Of a stretch of 64,000 nucleotides of DNA, positions 38,919 through 48,533 are shown in pieces; position 1 is the first letter of the stretch, and each line of letters begins with the position of its first letter. The notes below the pieces were generated by a model, which saw nothing but the letters and a program-made list of their open reading frames with translations, was not told the origin of the DNA and did no database searches. The stretch lies in the NCBI RefSeq assembly GCF_015209745.1, contig NZ_CP063657.1, forward strand, positions 1,550,001 through 1,614,000. The letters are read 5' to 3'. Position numbers and translations under genes: made by a program. Origin of the DNA: Lysobacter avium. GTDB taxonomy: Bacteria > Pseudomonadota > Gammaproteobacteria > Xanthomonadales > Xanthomonadaceae.

Positions 38919-40343
38919 TTACTCGAAGCTGCCCGCGGTGTCGTGCGAAAGGTTGTCGAAGCGCGTGTACTCGCCGAAGAATTTCAGCTTGATCGATCCG
39001 GTCGGGCCGTTTCGCTGCTTGCCGATGATGATCTCGGCCAGGCCCTTGTCGGGCGAGTTTTCCTTGTTGTAGTAGTCGTCGCGGTAGATGAACATGATCA
39101 CGTCCGCGTCCTGCTCGATGGCGCCGGACTCGCGCAGGTCGGCCATCACCGGGCGCTTGTCGGTGCGCGTCTCCAGCGATCGGTTGAGCTGGGACAGCGC
39201 AATCACCGGGACGTTGAGTTCCTTGGCGAGGTGCTTGAGCGAGCGGGAGATCTCCGAGATCTCCGTCGCACGGTTCTCGGTGTTGCCCGGCACCGCCATC
39301 AGCTGCAGGTAGTCGACCACCACCAGGCCCAGGTCGTGTTCGCGCTTGAGGCGGCGCGCCTTGGCCCGCAGCGAGTCGGGCGACAGGCCGGGCGTGTCGT
39401 CGATGAAGATCTTGGATTCCTTGAGCATCCGGATCGCGCTGGTAACCCGGCTCCAGTCCTCGTCCTCCAGCTGGCCGGTGCGCAGGCGCTGGGCGTTGAC
39501 GCGGCCGTTGGAGGAAATCAGGCGCAAGGCGAGCTGGCTGGCCGACATCTCCATCGAGAACACCGCAACCGCCTTCTTGCTCTTGATCGCCGCGTATTCG
39601 GCGATGTTGAGCGCCAGCGTGGTCTTGCCCATCGCCGGGCGAGCGGCCAGGATCAGCAGGTCGGTCGGCTGCAGGCCGGCGGTCATCTCGTCCAGCTCGG
39701 TGTAGCCGGTGGACAGGCCGGTGACGGAACCGCCCGCCGCGTAGCGCGTCTGCAGCACGTCGAAGGCTTCCGACAGCGCGGTGTTGATCGCGGTGAAATC
39801 GGTGCGCCCGCGTGCGCCAGCCTCGGCGATCGCGAAGACCTGCTGCTCGGCGGCCGACAGGATCTCGCTGCTCTCGCGCCCCTCGGGCTGGAAGCCGTCG
39901 TTGACGATCGTGGTGCCGACCTCGATCAATTTGCGCAGCACCGCCTTGTCGCGAACGATCTCGGCGTAGGCCTTGATGTTGGCGGCCGAGGGCGTGGTGC
40001 TCGCCAGCTCGATCAGGTAGGCGCCGCCGGCGACCTGCTCGCCCTCGCCGATCGACTCGAACCACTCGCCCAGCGTGACGGCGTCGAACGGCTTGCTCTT
40101 TTCGGCCAGCTCGCGGATGGCGCGGAAGATCAGCTGATGGTCGCGGCGGTAGAAGTCGTGCTCGCCGATGCTGTCACCCACGATGTCGTACGCCTCGGGC
40201 GCAAGCATCAATCCGCCCAGCACCGCCTGCTCGGCCTCGATCGACTGGGGCGGCACGCGCAGCTGGTCGAGCCGCTGGTCGGCGCGGCTCTCAAAGCGGG
40301 AATCGCCGCGGTGTTCACCGCGGTAGCCGGGACGTGCACTCAT
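38919..40343 (-). CDS. dnaB: Replicative DNA helicase DnaB
   Basis: A 474-residue hexameric helicase. The N-terminal DnaG-binding domain has PPQSIEAEQAVLGGLML; the RecA-like ATPase has Walker A in LAARPAMGKTTLALN, Walker B in LGLVVVDYLQLM, and the DnaB signature SQLNRSLETR and DLRESGAIEQDAD. Length is normal and no intein is present. The frame is open further upstream to 40622, but ATG 40343 (MSARPGYRG) is preferred. A perfect DnaA box lies about 100 bp upstream. rplI is upstream on the same strand, separated by a terminator-like hairpin. Confidence 0.96.
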   Translation of the reverse strand: MSARPGYRGEHRGDSRFESRADQRLDQLRVPPQSIEAEQAVLGGLMLAPEAYDIVGDSIGEHDFYRRDHQLIFRAIRELAEKSKPFDAVTLGEWFESIGEGEQVAGGAYLIELASTTPSAANIKAYAEIVRDKAVLRKLIEVGTTIVNDGFQPEGRESSEILSAAEQQVFAIAEAGARGRTDFTAINTALSEAFDVLQTRYAAGGSVTGLSTGYTELDEMTAGLQPTDLLILAARPAMGKTTLALNIAEYAAIKSKKAVAVFSMEMSASQLALRLISSNGRVNAQRLRTGQLEDEDWSRVTSAIRMLKESKIFIDDTPGLSPDSLRAKARRLKREHDLGLVVVDYLQLMAVPGNTENRATEISEISRSLKHLAKELNVPVIALSQLNRSLETRTDKRPVMADLRESGAIEQDADVIMFIYRDDYYNKENSPDKGLAEIIIGKQRNGPTGSIKLKFFGEYTRFDNLSHDTAGSFE

Positions 40344-40438
40344 CGAGGGGAAATTCCTGACAGGGGCCGCGCGTCGCGGTCGACGCGGGCCGAACGCCCA
40401 TCCTAGGGCCGGACGGGCGCGGGGGTTGCAGACAAGTC

Positions 40439-40447
40439 TGTGGATAA
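40439..40447 (-). promoter_or_regulatory. Perfect DnaA box upstream of dnaB
   Basis: The plus strand reads TGTGGATAA, the exact complement of the strong DnaA box TTATCCACA. It is 92 bp before the dnaB start, a place where DnaA could influence dnaB transcription. A single box by itself does not make an origin. Confidence 0.6.
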
Positions 40448-40568
40448 GCAGTGGACAGCGCGGGACAACACGCCCGCAGCGTGGCCTGGCGGGGTCGCAG
40501 CAGCTGCGATGGCGATGCGCCGAGCCGGTACGGCAGACGCATACCGCAGGCACATACCGCAGATACAC

Positions 40569-40592
40569 GAAAGGCACCTTGCGGTGCCCTTC
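40569..40592 (-). terminator. Terminator-like hairpin after rplI
   Basis: On the minus strand AAGGGCACC-GCAA-GGTGCCTTT forms a six-to-nine base-pair stem with a GCAA tetraloop and ends in TTTC. It lies about 50 bp after the rplI stop and may end the rpsF-rpsR-rplI transcript or reduce read-through into dnaB. Confidence 0.65.
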
Positions 40593-40640
40593 GCGGGGAT
40601 CAGCTGCAGCGCCGGGCTGCATGCCCGGCCCGGAACTCGA

Positions 40641-41093
40641 TCAGGCCAGCTCGCCTTCGACGATCACCGAGACGGTGCTCTCCACATCGGCGTGCAGGTG
40701 GATGACCACCTCGTAGGTGCCGGTGTGGCGGATCGCGCCTTCGCCCATGATCACCTCGGACTTCTCGACCGAGTAGCCGGCCTTGGTCAGCGCCTCGGCG
40801 ACGTCGCGGGTGGTCACCGAACCGTACAGCTTGCCTTCGGTGGATGCGTTGGCGCGGATGGTGACTTCGGCACCTTCCAGCTTGGCCTGGCGGCTCTCGG
40901 CGTCGGCGTGCTGCGCCTTGGCCTTGGCTTCGTACTCGGCGCGGCGCGCCTCGAAGTCGGCCAGGTTGGCGGCGGTGGCCGGCGTGGCCTTGCCCTGCGG
41001 CACCAGGTAGTTGCGGCCGTAGCCGGGCTTGACGTCGACCTTGTCGCCGAGCTGGCCCAGGTTCTGCACGCTTTGGAGGAGGATCAGTTGCAT
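40641..41093 (-). CDS. rplI: 50S ribosomal protein L9
   Basis: A 150-residue bL9. The N-terminal domain [36 protein letters not shown] is unmistakable; a long connecting helix (about 45-75) and the C-terminal rRNA-binding domain ([20 protein letters not shown]) follow. It is third in the rpsF-rpsR-rplI operon, 96 bp after rpsR. Confidence 0.97.
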   Translation of the reverse strand: MQLILLQSVQNLGQLGDKVDVKPGYGRNYLVPQGKATPATAANLADFEARRAEYEAKAKAQHADAESRQAKLEGAEVTIRANASTEGKLYGSVTTRDVAEALTKAGYSVEKSEVIMGEGAIRHTGTYEVVIHLHADVESTVSVIVEGELA

Positions 41094-41189
41094 GGTGTTG
41101 CTCCGTATTCGTTAGCGGGGCGAAAGGCCCCGCAACTGTGGCTGTCCGAACGGGCGCGTGCCCTGCCTCCGCTGGCGGAGGCGCCGGGA

Positions 41190-41420
41190 TCAGGCGTTGT
41201 GGTTGTCGGTGTACGGGATCAGGGCGAGGTAGCGCGCGCGCTTGATCGCCGTGGCCAGCTGGCGCTGGTAGCGCGCCTTGGTGCCGGTGACGCGGCTGGG
41301 AACGATCTTGCCGGTCTCGGTGATGTTCTGGCGCAGGGTGTTGAGATCCTTGTAATCGATCTCCTTCACGCCTTCAGCGGTGAACTTGCAGAACTTGCGG
41401 CGGCGGAAAAATTTGGACAT
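41190..41420 (-). CDS. rpsR: 30S ribosomal protein S18
   Basis: A 76-residue bS18. The start [18 protein letters not shown] and the core [44 protein letters not shown] are standard, and the length is normal. It pairs with S6 in the platform of the small subunit. It lies 36 bp downstream of rpsF. Confidence 0.97.
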   Translation of the reverse strand: MSKFFRRRKFCKFTAEGVKEIDYKDLNTLRQNITETGKIVPSRVTGTKARYQRQLATAIKRARYLALIPYTDNHNA

Positions 41421-41456
41421 GGGAATGCTGCTCCTGGAGGGGCGTGATCAGGCGGA

Positions 41457-41915
41457 TTAGGCGGCGTCGGACGAGTCTGCGTCGTCCTTGTCGGCGTCGG
41501 ACTTGTCATCGGACTTGTCGTCGCCATCGGTATCGTCGTCGTCACGACGACGGCGCTCGCCCCGGTCGGAACGCTCCGGCTTGTCGCTCTTCTCGTCCTT
41601 GAACTTCATGATCAGCGACTGCTCGGTGTCGGCCTCGTCGCGCTTGATCACCAGGTGGCGCAGGATCGCGTCGTTGAAGCGGAAGCTGTCGACCAGTTCG
41701 TTCAGGACGGTCTGGCTGCACTCGATGTTCATGAGTACGTAATGGGCCTTGACCAGGTTGACGATCGGGTACGCCAGCTGGCGGCGACCCCAGTCCTCCA
41801 GACGGTGGACCTTGCCTTCGCCGGCCTCGATCACGCCCTTGTAGCGCTCGATCATGGCAGGCACCTGCTCGCTCTGGTCGGGATGGACCAGGAACACGAT
41901 TTCGTAATGACGCAT
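41457..41915 (-). CDS. rpsF: 30S ribosomal protein S6, with long acidic tail
   Basis: A 152-residue bS6, first gene of the operon. The core [25 protein letters not shown], then [19 protein letters not shown] is standard. After about residue 100 comes a charged tail: a basic RGERRRR stretch and then an Asp/Ser/Lys-rich run ([20 protein letters not shown]). The tail is longer than that of E. coli S6 before RimK modification, and is Asp- instead of Glu-rich. No priB lies between rpsF and rpsR. Confidence 0.96.
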   Translation of the reverse strand: MRHYEIVFLVHPDQSEQVPAMIERYKGVIEAGEGKVHRLEDWGRRQLAYPIVNLVKAHYVLMNIECSQTVLNELVDSFRFNDAILRHLVIKRDEADTEQSLIMKFKDEKSDKPERSDRGERRRRDDDDTDGDDKSDDKSDADKDDADSSDAA

Positions 41916-42061
41916 GTGTGGTGTCCTTGTGGATGTCGGTCTTGCGACCGGTCAGCCCCCCGGAACCGATATGGCACGGTGGGGCAAGGTTCCCGTCGGC
42001 AAGGCCGAGGGAAGCCGCGAATTATCGCAGCTTTATGGCACCGCAACCAGCGGGGCGACGA

Positions 42062-42400
42062 TCAGGCCAGGTCGGCGGACGTCGTGAAGCTCTCGCCGCA
42101 GCCGCATTCGGCGTTGGCATTGGGGTTGCGGAACATGAACTGGTCGCCGAGGCGATGCTTGACCACGTCGATCCGGGTGCCGTCCACCTGGGGCAGGCTC
42201 AGCATGTCGACGTAGATCTTCACGCCGCCGTCTTCGTACACGCTGTCGCCGGCGCGCTCGTCGGTGGCGAGGTCGGCGAAGTGCTGCCAGCCCGAGCAGC
42301 CGGTTTTCTTGGCACCGAAGCGAAGGCCGATGGCGTCGGGCGCGTCGGCAAGGAATCGCTGGACGCGGGCAAGCGCGGCGGGGGTAAGGGTAATGCTCAT
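42062..42400 (-). CDS. erpA: A-type iron-sulfur carrier protein (ErpA/IscA family)
   Basis: A 112-residue Fe-S carrier that delivers clusters to apo-proteins. The three conserved Cys are present: one in GAKKTGCSGWQH and two in NANAECGCGESF near the C terminus. The frame extends to 42469, but ATG at 42400 (MSITLTPAALARV) is the family start. It could be named erpA or an IscA paralogue; no isc genes are adjacent, which favours the stand-alone ErpA type. It is divergent from asnS. Confidence 0.8.
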   Translation of the reverse strand: MSITLTPAALARVQRFLADAPDAIGLRFGAKKTGCSGWQHFADLATDERAGDSVYEDGGVKIYVDMLSLPQVDGTRIDVVKHRLGDQFMFRNPNANAECGCGESFTTSADLA

Positions 42401-42544
42401 GAAATCTCCTGGTGCGATGGGGCCATGATACCGGGGCGCGGCGACGGGGCCGGATCGGCGTTCAAGCAAGCACTCCGGTAAACTCCAACGCTTTCAATAT
42501 TGGCCCCAACAGGCAAGGATTCAAGGCATGACGGCGGTGCGAGC

Positions 42545-43945
<1,401 letters not shown>

Positions 43946-43973
43946 TGCCGAATACGCCACGAGGTGACCGCCG

Positions 43974-44279
43974 GTGATCCTGTTCTTCGCCCTGCTCTGC
44001 CTGGCGGCGGCGATCGCCGGCGCGACGGCGTTCGTGATCTTCTGGCCGCTGACGTTGGTGCACATGCGCGACCGGCAGCCGGAGCTGCTGGCGGAGTTCG
44101 GGCCCAGCGCGTTCATCAGCCCGTCGGCGTGGGCGTGGCTGATGCGCGGCGGATACCGCGCCGCCGGCGACCGCAACCTGAGCGGACTGGCAGCGCCGGC
44201 GCGGATATCGCTGCTGACCATCCTTGCCGGGCTGGTGAGCTCGGGCGTGCTGTACGCGATTGCGACGGTGATGCCATGA
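43974..44279 (+). CDS. Small predicted membrane protein, unknown
   Basis: A 101-residue protein with two membrane segments, near residues 2-28 (LFFALLCLAAAIAGATAFVI) and 76-100 (ISLLTILAGLVSSGVLYAIA), and a polar middle with RDRQPELLAEFGP. The start is GTG at 43974, eight bases after GAGG. I do not recognise a family. Its stop overlaps the next start as ATGA, so the two small proteins are made together. Confidence 0.65.
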   Translation: MILFFALLCLAAAIAGATAFVIFWPLTLVHMRDRQPELLAEFGPSAFISPSAWAWLMRGGYRAAGDRNLSGLAAPARISLLTILAGLVSSGVLYAIATVMP

Positions 44280-44575
44280 ACAATGACCAGTGGTGGCTGG
44301 CGACGCTGGGCCGCACCATCGTCTGGGCGCGGCTGCGCGAGCTGGAAGCCGGGACGGCGGAAGTGCTGGACAGTGACGGCAACACCCTTGCCTACGACAG
44401 TCCCGACACCGCCAAGGCAGCGCTGATGGACGCGGAGTTCGCAGCACTCGACGGTATGGACGCGGACGACGCCGCGGATCGGGGATTTGCCCTGGAGGAA
44501 CTGGTGGTCCCCTATGCTGAAGACGATGACCGCCTGCGCGCGCTGATGGTGCAGTCGCTGCCGCGCGCCCATTGA
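44276..44575 (+). CDS. Small acidic cytoplasmic protein, unknown
   Basis: A 99-residue acidic protein with no membrane segment. It begins MNNDQWWLATLGRTIVWARLRELE, has the phrase SDGNTLAYDSPDTAKAALMDAEFAALDGMD, and an acidic C-terminal half. The middle reads like a small beta-hairpin plus helix domain acting on a metadata-type ligand, but no family is recognised. It starts within the stop of the upstream membrane protein (ATGA), suggesting a functional pair. Confidence 0.6.
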   Translation: MNNDQWWLATLGRTIVWARLRELEAGTAEVLDSDGNTLAYDSPDTAKAALMDAEFAALDGMDADDAADRGFALEELVVPYAEDDDRLRALMVQSLPRAH

Positions 44576-44614
44576 AGCGGTCCCACTGACACGCGCCACT
44601 GAAAGGAGAGCGAC

Positions 44615-45403
44615 TTGGACATCAACCTCATCGGCCGCCACGCCCTCGTGCGCGGCGCCTCCCAGGGGATCGGACTGGCCACGGCGCAGGCGCTGGCCGC
44701 GCTCGGTGCGGACGTCACGATGGTCGCGCGGCGCGGCCAGCGTCTGCTGGAGCTGTCCGCGGAACTGCCGCGCACCCACACCGCCCAGGCCCATGGCTGG
44801 CTCGCCTGCGACTCCGACGACATCGATGCACTCCAGGCCCAGGTCCAGGCGCTCGTCTCCAACAGGCCGGTGCACATCCTGGTCAACAACAGCGGTGGCC
44901 CGCCGCCGGGCACCGTCCAGGGCACCGATGTCGCCGAGTTCGAGACCGCGCTGCGCCAGCACCTTTTCGCGAACCACGTCGTCACCGAGGCGGTGATCCC
45001 GGGCATGGAAAGCGACAGCTACGGCCGCATCGTCAACGTCATCTCGACTTCGGTGAAGGAGCCCATCCAGGGCCTGGGCGTGTCCAACACCACGCGCTGG
45101 GCCGTCGCCAGCTGGGCCAAGACCCTGGCCACTGAGCTGGCCCCGCGGGGCATCACCGTCAACAACGTCCTGCCGGGCTCGACCCAGACGCCACGCATCG
45201 ACCAGATCATCGAGACAACAATGCAGCGCAGCGGTCGCAGCCGCGCCGAGGTCTTCAGCGAGATGGTCGCCGAGATTCCGATGGGGCGGTTCGCCCGCCC
45301 CGAGGAGACCGCGGCGGCCATCGCCTTCCTGTGCTCGCCCGCGGCGGCCTACATCACCGGGGTCAACCTGCCGGTGGACGGCGGCCGTACCCGCTCGTTG
45401 TGA
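44615..45403 (+). CDS. SDR-family oxidoreductase, divergent active site
   Basis: A 262-residue short-chain dehydrogenase/reductase. The cofactor loop is VRGASQGIGLATA and the structural NNSGG, PRGITVNNVLPG and C-terminal FLCSPAAAYITGVNLPVDGG are typical. The usual catalytic Tyr-x-x-x-Lys is not present: after the Ser of ISTSVKEPIQGLGVSNTTRWAV there is SNTTR where Y...K would be expected. The TTG start at 44615 has AAGGAG upstream. It is the first gene of the kynurenine cluster and probably acts on a late intermediate, but the reaction is unknown. Confidence 0.75.
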   Translation: MDINLIGRHALVRGASQGIGLATAQALAALGADVTMVARRGQRLLELSAELPRTHTAQAHGWLACDSDDIDALQAQVQALVSNRPVHILVNNSGGPPPGTVQGTDVAEFETALRQHLFANHVVTEAVIPGMESDSYGRIVNVISTSVKEPIQGLGVSNTTRWAVASWAKTLATELAPRGITVNNVLPGSTQTPRIDQIIETTMQRSGRSRAEVFSEMVAEIPMGRFARPEETAAAIAFLCSPAAAYITGVNLPVDGGRTRSL

Positions 45404-45429
45404 CCGCGGCGCAGCGGTAAGCTTCCCGG

Positions 45430-46848
45430 ATGCAGCTGCCCCACTGGATCAACGGCCAGGCCGAACACGCCGAGACGCGGATCGATGTCGCCAATCCCGC
45501 CACCGGCGAGGTGTTTGCGGGCGTCGCGTCCGGTGACAGCGGAACCGTTGATCGCGCGGTAGCGGCCGCGTCCGAGGCGTTTCCGCACTGGTCGGCCCTG
45601 CCCAGCACCGAGCGCGCCGCGTGGCTGGAGAAGCTGGCCGCAGCGGTGGAGGACCGGCTGGAGGATTTCGCGGCGGCCGAATGCCGCGACGGTGGCAAGC
45701 CCATCCGCTTGGCGCGCGAGATCGAAGTGCCACGCGCCATCAGCAACCTGCGTTTCTTTGCCCACGCCGCGACCCAGTTCGCCAGCGAGTCCCACCACGG
45801 CCAGGACGGGCTGAACTACACGCTGCGCCCGCCGCTTGGCGTCGTCGCGGCGATCACGCCGTGGAACCTGCCGCTGTACCTGCTGACCTGGAAGATCGCT
45901 CCCGCGCTGGCGGCCGGCAACACGGTCGTCGCCAAGCCCTCGGAAGTCACCCCGCTGACGGCGACGATGCTGGCCGAACTGGCGGCGTCGATCGGGTTTC
46001 CGGCCGGCGTGCTGAACATCGTCCACGGCACCGGCGCCGGGGTCGGCGAGCCGCTGGTGACACACCCGCAGATCAAGGCGGTGACCTTCACCGGCAGCAC
46101 TGCGGTCGGGCGCCGCATCGCCGGGTTGACCGGTCCGCTACTGCGCCGGACGTCGCTCGAGCTGGGCGGCAAGAATCCGACCTTGGTGTTCGCCGACAGC
46201 GACTGGCGCGAGCATCTGGATCTGCTGGTGCGCTCCGCCTTCCAGAACTCCGGCCAGATCTGCCTGTGCGGTTCGCGCATGCTGATCGAACGCAGCATCT
46301 ACCCCGAATTCCGCGACGCACTGGTCCAACGCGCCAACGCGCTGCGCGTCGGCGACCCGCAGCTTGCCGACACCGATCTGGGGCCGCTGGTCTCGCAGGT
46401 CCACTTCGACAAGGTCACGGCCGCGATCGACCGCGCGCGCCGGGAAGGCGCCACCGTGCTGTGCGGCGGCCAGGCGCTGGAGCGCGCGGGCTGGTTCGTC
46501 GCGCCGACCGTGCTGGAAGGCCTGGGGCCGGACTGCGCGACCAACCGCGAGGAAATCTTCGGCCCCGTCGTCACCCTGCAGCCTTTCGACGACGATTCGC
46601 ACGCGCTGGCGCTGGCCAACGCCGGCGATTACGGCCTGTCCGCGTCGGTGTGGACACGCGACCTCAACCGCGCCCACCGCCTGGCCGCGCAACTGCGCGC
46701 CGGGGTGGTCTGGATCAATACCTGGATGCAGCGCGACCTGCGCACGCCGTTTGGCGGCAGCGGTGCATCCGGCCTCGGTCGCGAAGGCGGCCTGGAGGCC
46801 ATGCGATTCTTCACCGACGTGCGCAACGTCGGCATCCACCTGGACTAG
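45430..46848 (+). CDS. Aldehyde dehydrogenase, probably 2-aminomuconate semialdehyde dehydrogenase
   Basis: A 472-residue NAD(P)-dependent aldehyde dehydrogenase. The signature TSLELGGKNP carries the general-base Glu and NSGQICLCGSR the nucleophilic Cys; ITPWNLPLYLLTWKIAPALAAGNTVVAKPSE is the cofactor region. The context, together with the IAxLTGPLLRRTSLELGG pattern seen in hydroxymuconic/aminomuconic semialdehyde dehydrogenases, supports oxidation of 2-aminomuconate 6-semialdehyde, the product of ACMS decarboxylase. It is plausible but not proved by sequence alone. Confidence 0.82.
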   Translation: MQLPHWINGQAEHAETRIDVANPATGEVFAGVASGDSGTVDRAVAAASEAFPHWSALPSTERAAWLEKLAAAVEDRLEDFAAAECRDGGKPIRLAREIEVPRAISNLRFFAHAATQFASESHHGQDGLNYTLRPPLGVVAAITPWNLPLYLLTWKIAPALAAGNTVVAKPSEVTPLTATMLAELAASIGFPAGVLNIVHGTGAGVGEPLVTHPQIKAVTFTGSTAVGRRIAGLTGPLLRRTSLELGGKNPTLVFADSDWREHLDLLVRSAFQNSGQICLCGSRMLIERSIYPEFRDALVQRANALRVGDPQLADTDLGPLVSQVHFDKVTAAIDRARREGATVLCGGQALERAGWFVAPTVLEGLGPDCATNREEIFGPVVTLQPFDDDSHALALANAGDYGLSASVWTRDLNRAHRLAAQLRAGVVWINTWMQRDLRTPFGGSGASGLGREGGLEAMRFFTDVRNVGIHLD

Positions 46849-46855
46849 AGACCCG

Positions 46856-47518
46856 ATGAATTCGATCCCCGAACTGCTGCGCAGGAACACCCAATGGGCC
46901 GAGCGCATCCGCGCCGAAGACCCGACCTTCTTTGAACGCCTGTCGCGCCAGCAGGCGCCGGAGTACCTGTGGATCGGCTGCTCCGACTCGCGCGTACCCG
47001 CCAACCAGATCATCGACGTCGCCCCCGGCGAGGTCTTCGTCCACCGCAACATCGCCAACGTGGTCGTGCAGAGCGATCTCAACTGCCTGTCGGTGATCCA
47101 GTTCGCCGTGGACGTGCTGAAGGTCAAGCACATCCTGGTGGTCGGCCACTACGGCTGCGGCGGCGTGCACGCGGCGCTGACCGACCAGCGCGTGGGCCTG
47201 TCGGACAACTGGATCCGGCACGTCACCAACGTGGCCGAAACCCACGCGTCCTTTCTCAGCCAGCTGTGCAGCGAGGAGCTGCGCCATGACCGCCTGTGCG
47301 AGCTGAACGTGCTGGAGCAGGTCATCAACGTCTGTCATTCCACGGTCGTGCGCGATTGCTGGGAGCGCGGCCAGCCGCTCGCCGTGCACGGCTGGGTCTA
47401 CACCCTGCGCGACGGGCGCGTGCACGACCTGGGCATCGACATGGACAACCTCGACACCATGCCCGCGCGCCATTCCGCCGCGCTGGCGCGGATCTACGCC
47501 GACCGCGAGGACCGCTGA
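46856..47518 (+). CDS. Beta-class carbonic anhydrase
   Basis: A 220-residue zinc enzyme that interconverts CO2 and bicarbonate. The zinc ligands are Cys in LWIGCSDSRVPANQ, and His and Cys in VVGHYGCGGVHAA; the CSDSR Asp-Arg dyad is present. The C-terminal WVYTLRDGRVHDLGI is usual. It starts 8 bp after the aldehyde dehydrogenase gene and ends 1 bp before the RidA-like gene, so it is an integral part of the operon. ACMS decarboxylase releases CO2, which may explain its place. Confidence 0.9.
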   Translation: MNSIPELLRRNTQWAERIRAEDPTFFERLSRQQAPEYLWIGCSDSRVPANQIIDVAPGEVFVHRNIANVVVQSDLNCLSVIQFAVDVLKVKHILVVGHYGCGGVHAALTDQRVGLSDNWIRHVTNVAETHASFLSQLCSEELRHDRLCELNVLEQVINVCHSTVVRDCWERGQPLAVHGWVYTLRDGRVHDLGIDMDNLDTMPARHSAALARIYADREDR

Positions 47519-47519
47519 G

Positions 47520-47963
47520 ATGGCGACCGGCGTGCAGGCGGATACGGCGCCGCGTGCGGATACGGCGCCGCGTGCGGTAGGCCATTACCCGCATGCGCGG
47601 CGCGTCGGCGGACTGCTGTTCCTGTCCGGCATCGGCCCGCGCAACCCGGTCGACGACACGGTGCCGGGTAACGTGGTGGACGCCGAAGGCGGTCTGGTCT
47701 CGCACGACATCCGTGCGCAGGTGCTGGCGACCTTTGCCAACGTACGCGCGGTGCTCGCCGCCAGCGGCGCGCGCTGGGAGGACCTGGTGGACGTCACCGT
47801 CTACCTGACCCGGATGGATTCGGACTTCCGCACCTTCAACGCGATCTGGGCCGAGCACTTTCCGGACGCGGGCAGCGCGCCGTGCCGGACCACCGTGGGC
47901 GTCGATGCCCTGCCCACGCCCATCGCCATCGAACTGAAGTGCATCGCTGTCGTGGAGGACTGA
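47520..47963 (+). CDS. RidA-family protein, putative 2-aminomuconate deaminase
   Basis: A 147-residue RidA/YjgF/Yer057c/UK114-family enamine/imine deaminase. The core is [14 protein letters not shown], then [26 protein letters not shown], and [16 protein letters not shown]. In aminomuconate pathways a member of this fold removes ammonia from 2-aminomuconate to give 4-oxalocrotonate, and the operon context supports this role. Its N terminus has the perfect duplication [12 protein letters not shown] (18-bp tandem repeat), an unusual small extension. It starts one base after the carbonic anhydrase stop. Confidence 0.8.
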   Translation: MATGVQADTAPRADTAPRAVGHYPHARRVGGLLFLSGIGPRNPVDDTVPGNVVDAEGGLVSHDIRAQVLATFANVRAVLAASGARWEDLVDVTVYLTRMDSDFRTFNAIWAEHFPDAGSAPCRTTVGVDALPTPIAIELKCIAVVED

Positions 47964-47965
47964 CC

Positions 47966-48511
47966 ATGCTGCCCAATCCCCTGAACCTGCAGGCCTGGAT
48001 CGAGGAACACCGCCACCTGCTCAAGCCGCCGGTGGGCAACAAGGTGGTCTACGACGGCGACTTCATCGTCATGGTCGTCGGCGGGCCGAATGTCCGCACC
48101 GACTACCATTTCGACGAGGGGCCCGAGTGGTTCTTTCAGATCGAAGGCGAGATGGTCCTGCGCATCCAGGAGGCCAACGCGGACGGGGTGATGGCGCCGC
48201 GCGACATCCCGATCCGGGCCGGCGAGATGTTCCTGTTGCCGCCGCGTGTCCCGCACTCCCCGCAGCGGATGCCGGGCTCGATCGGGGTGGTGATCGAGCG
48301 CCGCCGCCTGGCGCACGAGGACGACGGCCTGATGTGGTTCTGCGAGCGCTGCAACCACAAGCTCTACGAGGAGTTCTTCCAACTGCAGGACATCGAGATC
48401 GACCTGCCGCCGGTGTTCGACCGCTTCTACGCGTCCACCGAACACCGCAGCTGCGGGCAGTGCGGGCACCTCAATCCGGCCCCCGACAAGTACGTGATGC
48501 CGGACACCTGA
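47966..48511 (+). CDS. nbaC: 3-hydroxyanthranilate 3,4-dioxygenase
   Basis: A 181-residue cupin dioxygenase that opens 3-hydroxyanthranilate to 2-amino-3-carboxymuconate semialdehyde. The catalytic Fe ligands are in [14 protein letters not shown] (His, Glu) and [10 protein letters not shown] (His); the second, rubredoxin-type iron site has CERCNHKLY and CGQCGHLNP. The ATG at 47966 follows the preceding stop by two bases. The gene symbol follows use in Pseudomonas/Burkholderia (nbaC); haaO is a synonym. Confidence 0.93.
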   Translation: MLPNPLNLQAWIEEHRHLLKPPVGNKVVYDGDFIVMVVGGPNVRTDYHFDEGPEWFFQIEGEMVLRIQEANADGVMAPRDIPIRAGEMFLLPPRVPHSPQRMPGSIGVVIERRRLAHEDDGLMWFCERCNHKLYEEFFQLQDIEIDLPPVFDRFYASTEHRSCGQCGHLNPAPDKYVMPDT

Positions 48512-48533
48512 GCCGGGCGGATAGACTGCTCCC

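Larger units (their letters stand above)
40344..40640. other. Spacer between dnaB and rplI
   Basis: A 297-bp non-coding stretch. It holds a terminator-like hairpin after rplI (40569-40592) and a DnaA box (40439-40447). I see no further gene; short open frames here are on the wrong strand or lack starts. It probably contains the dnaB promoter. Confidence 0.7.
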
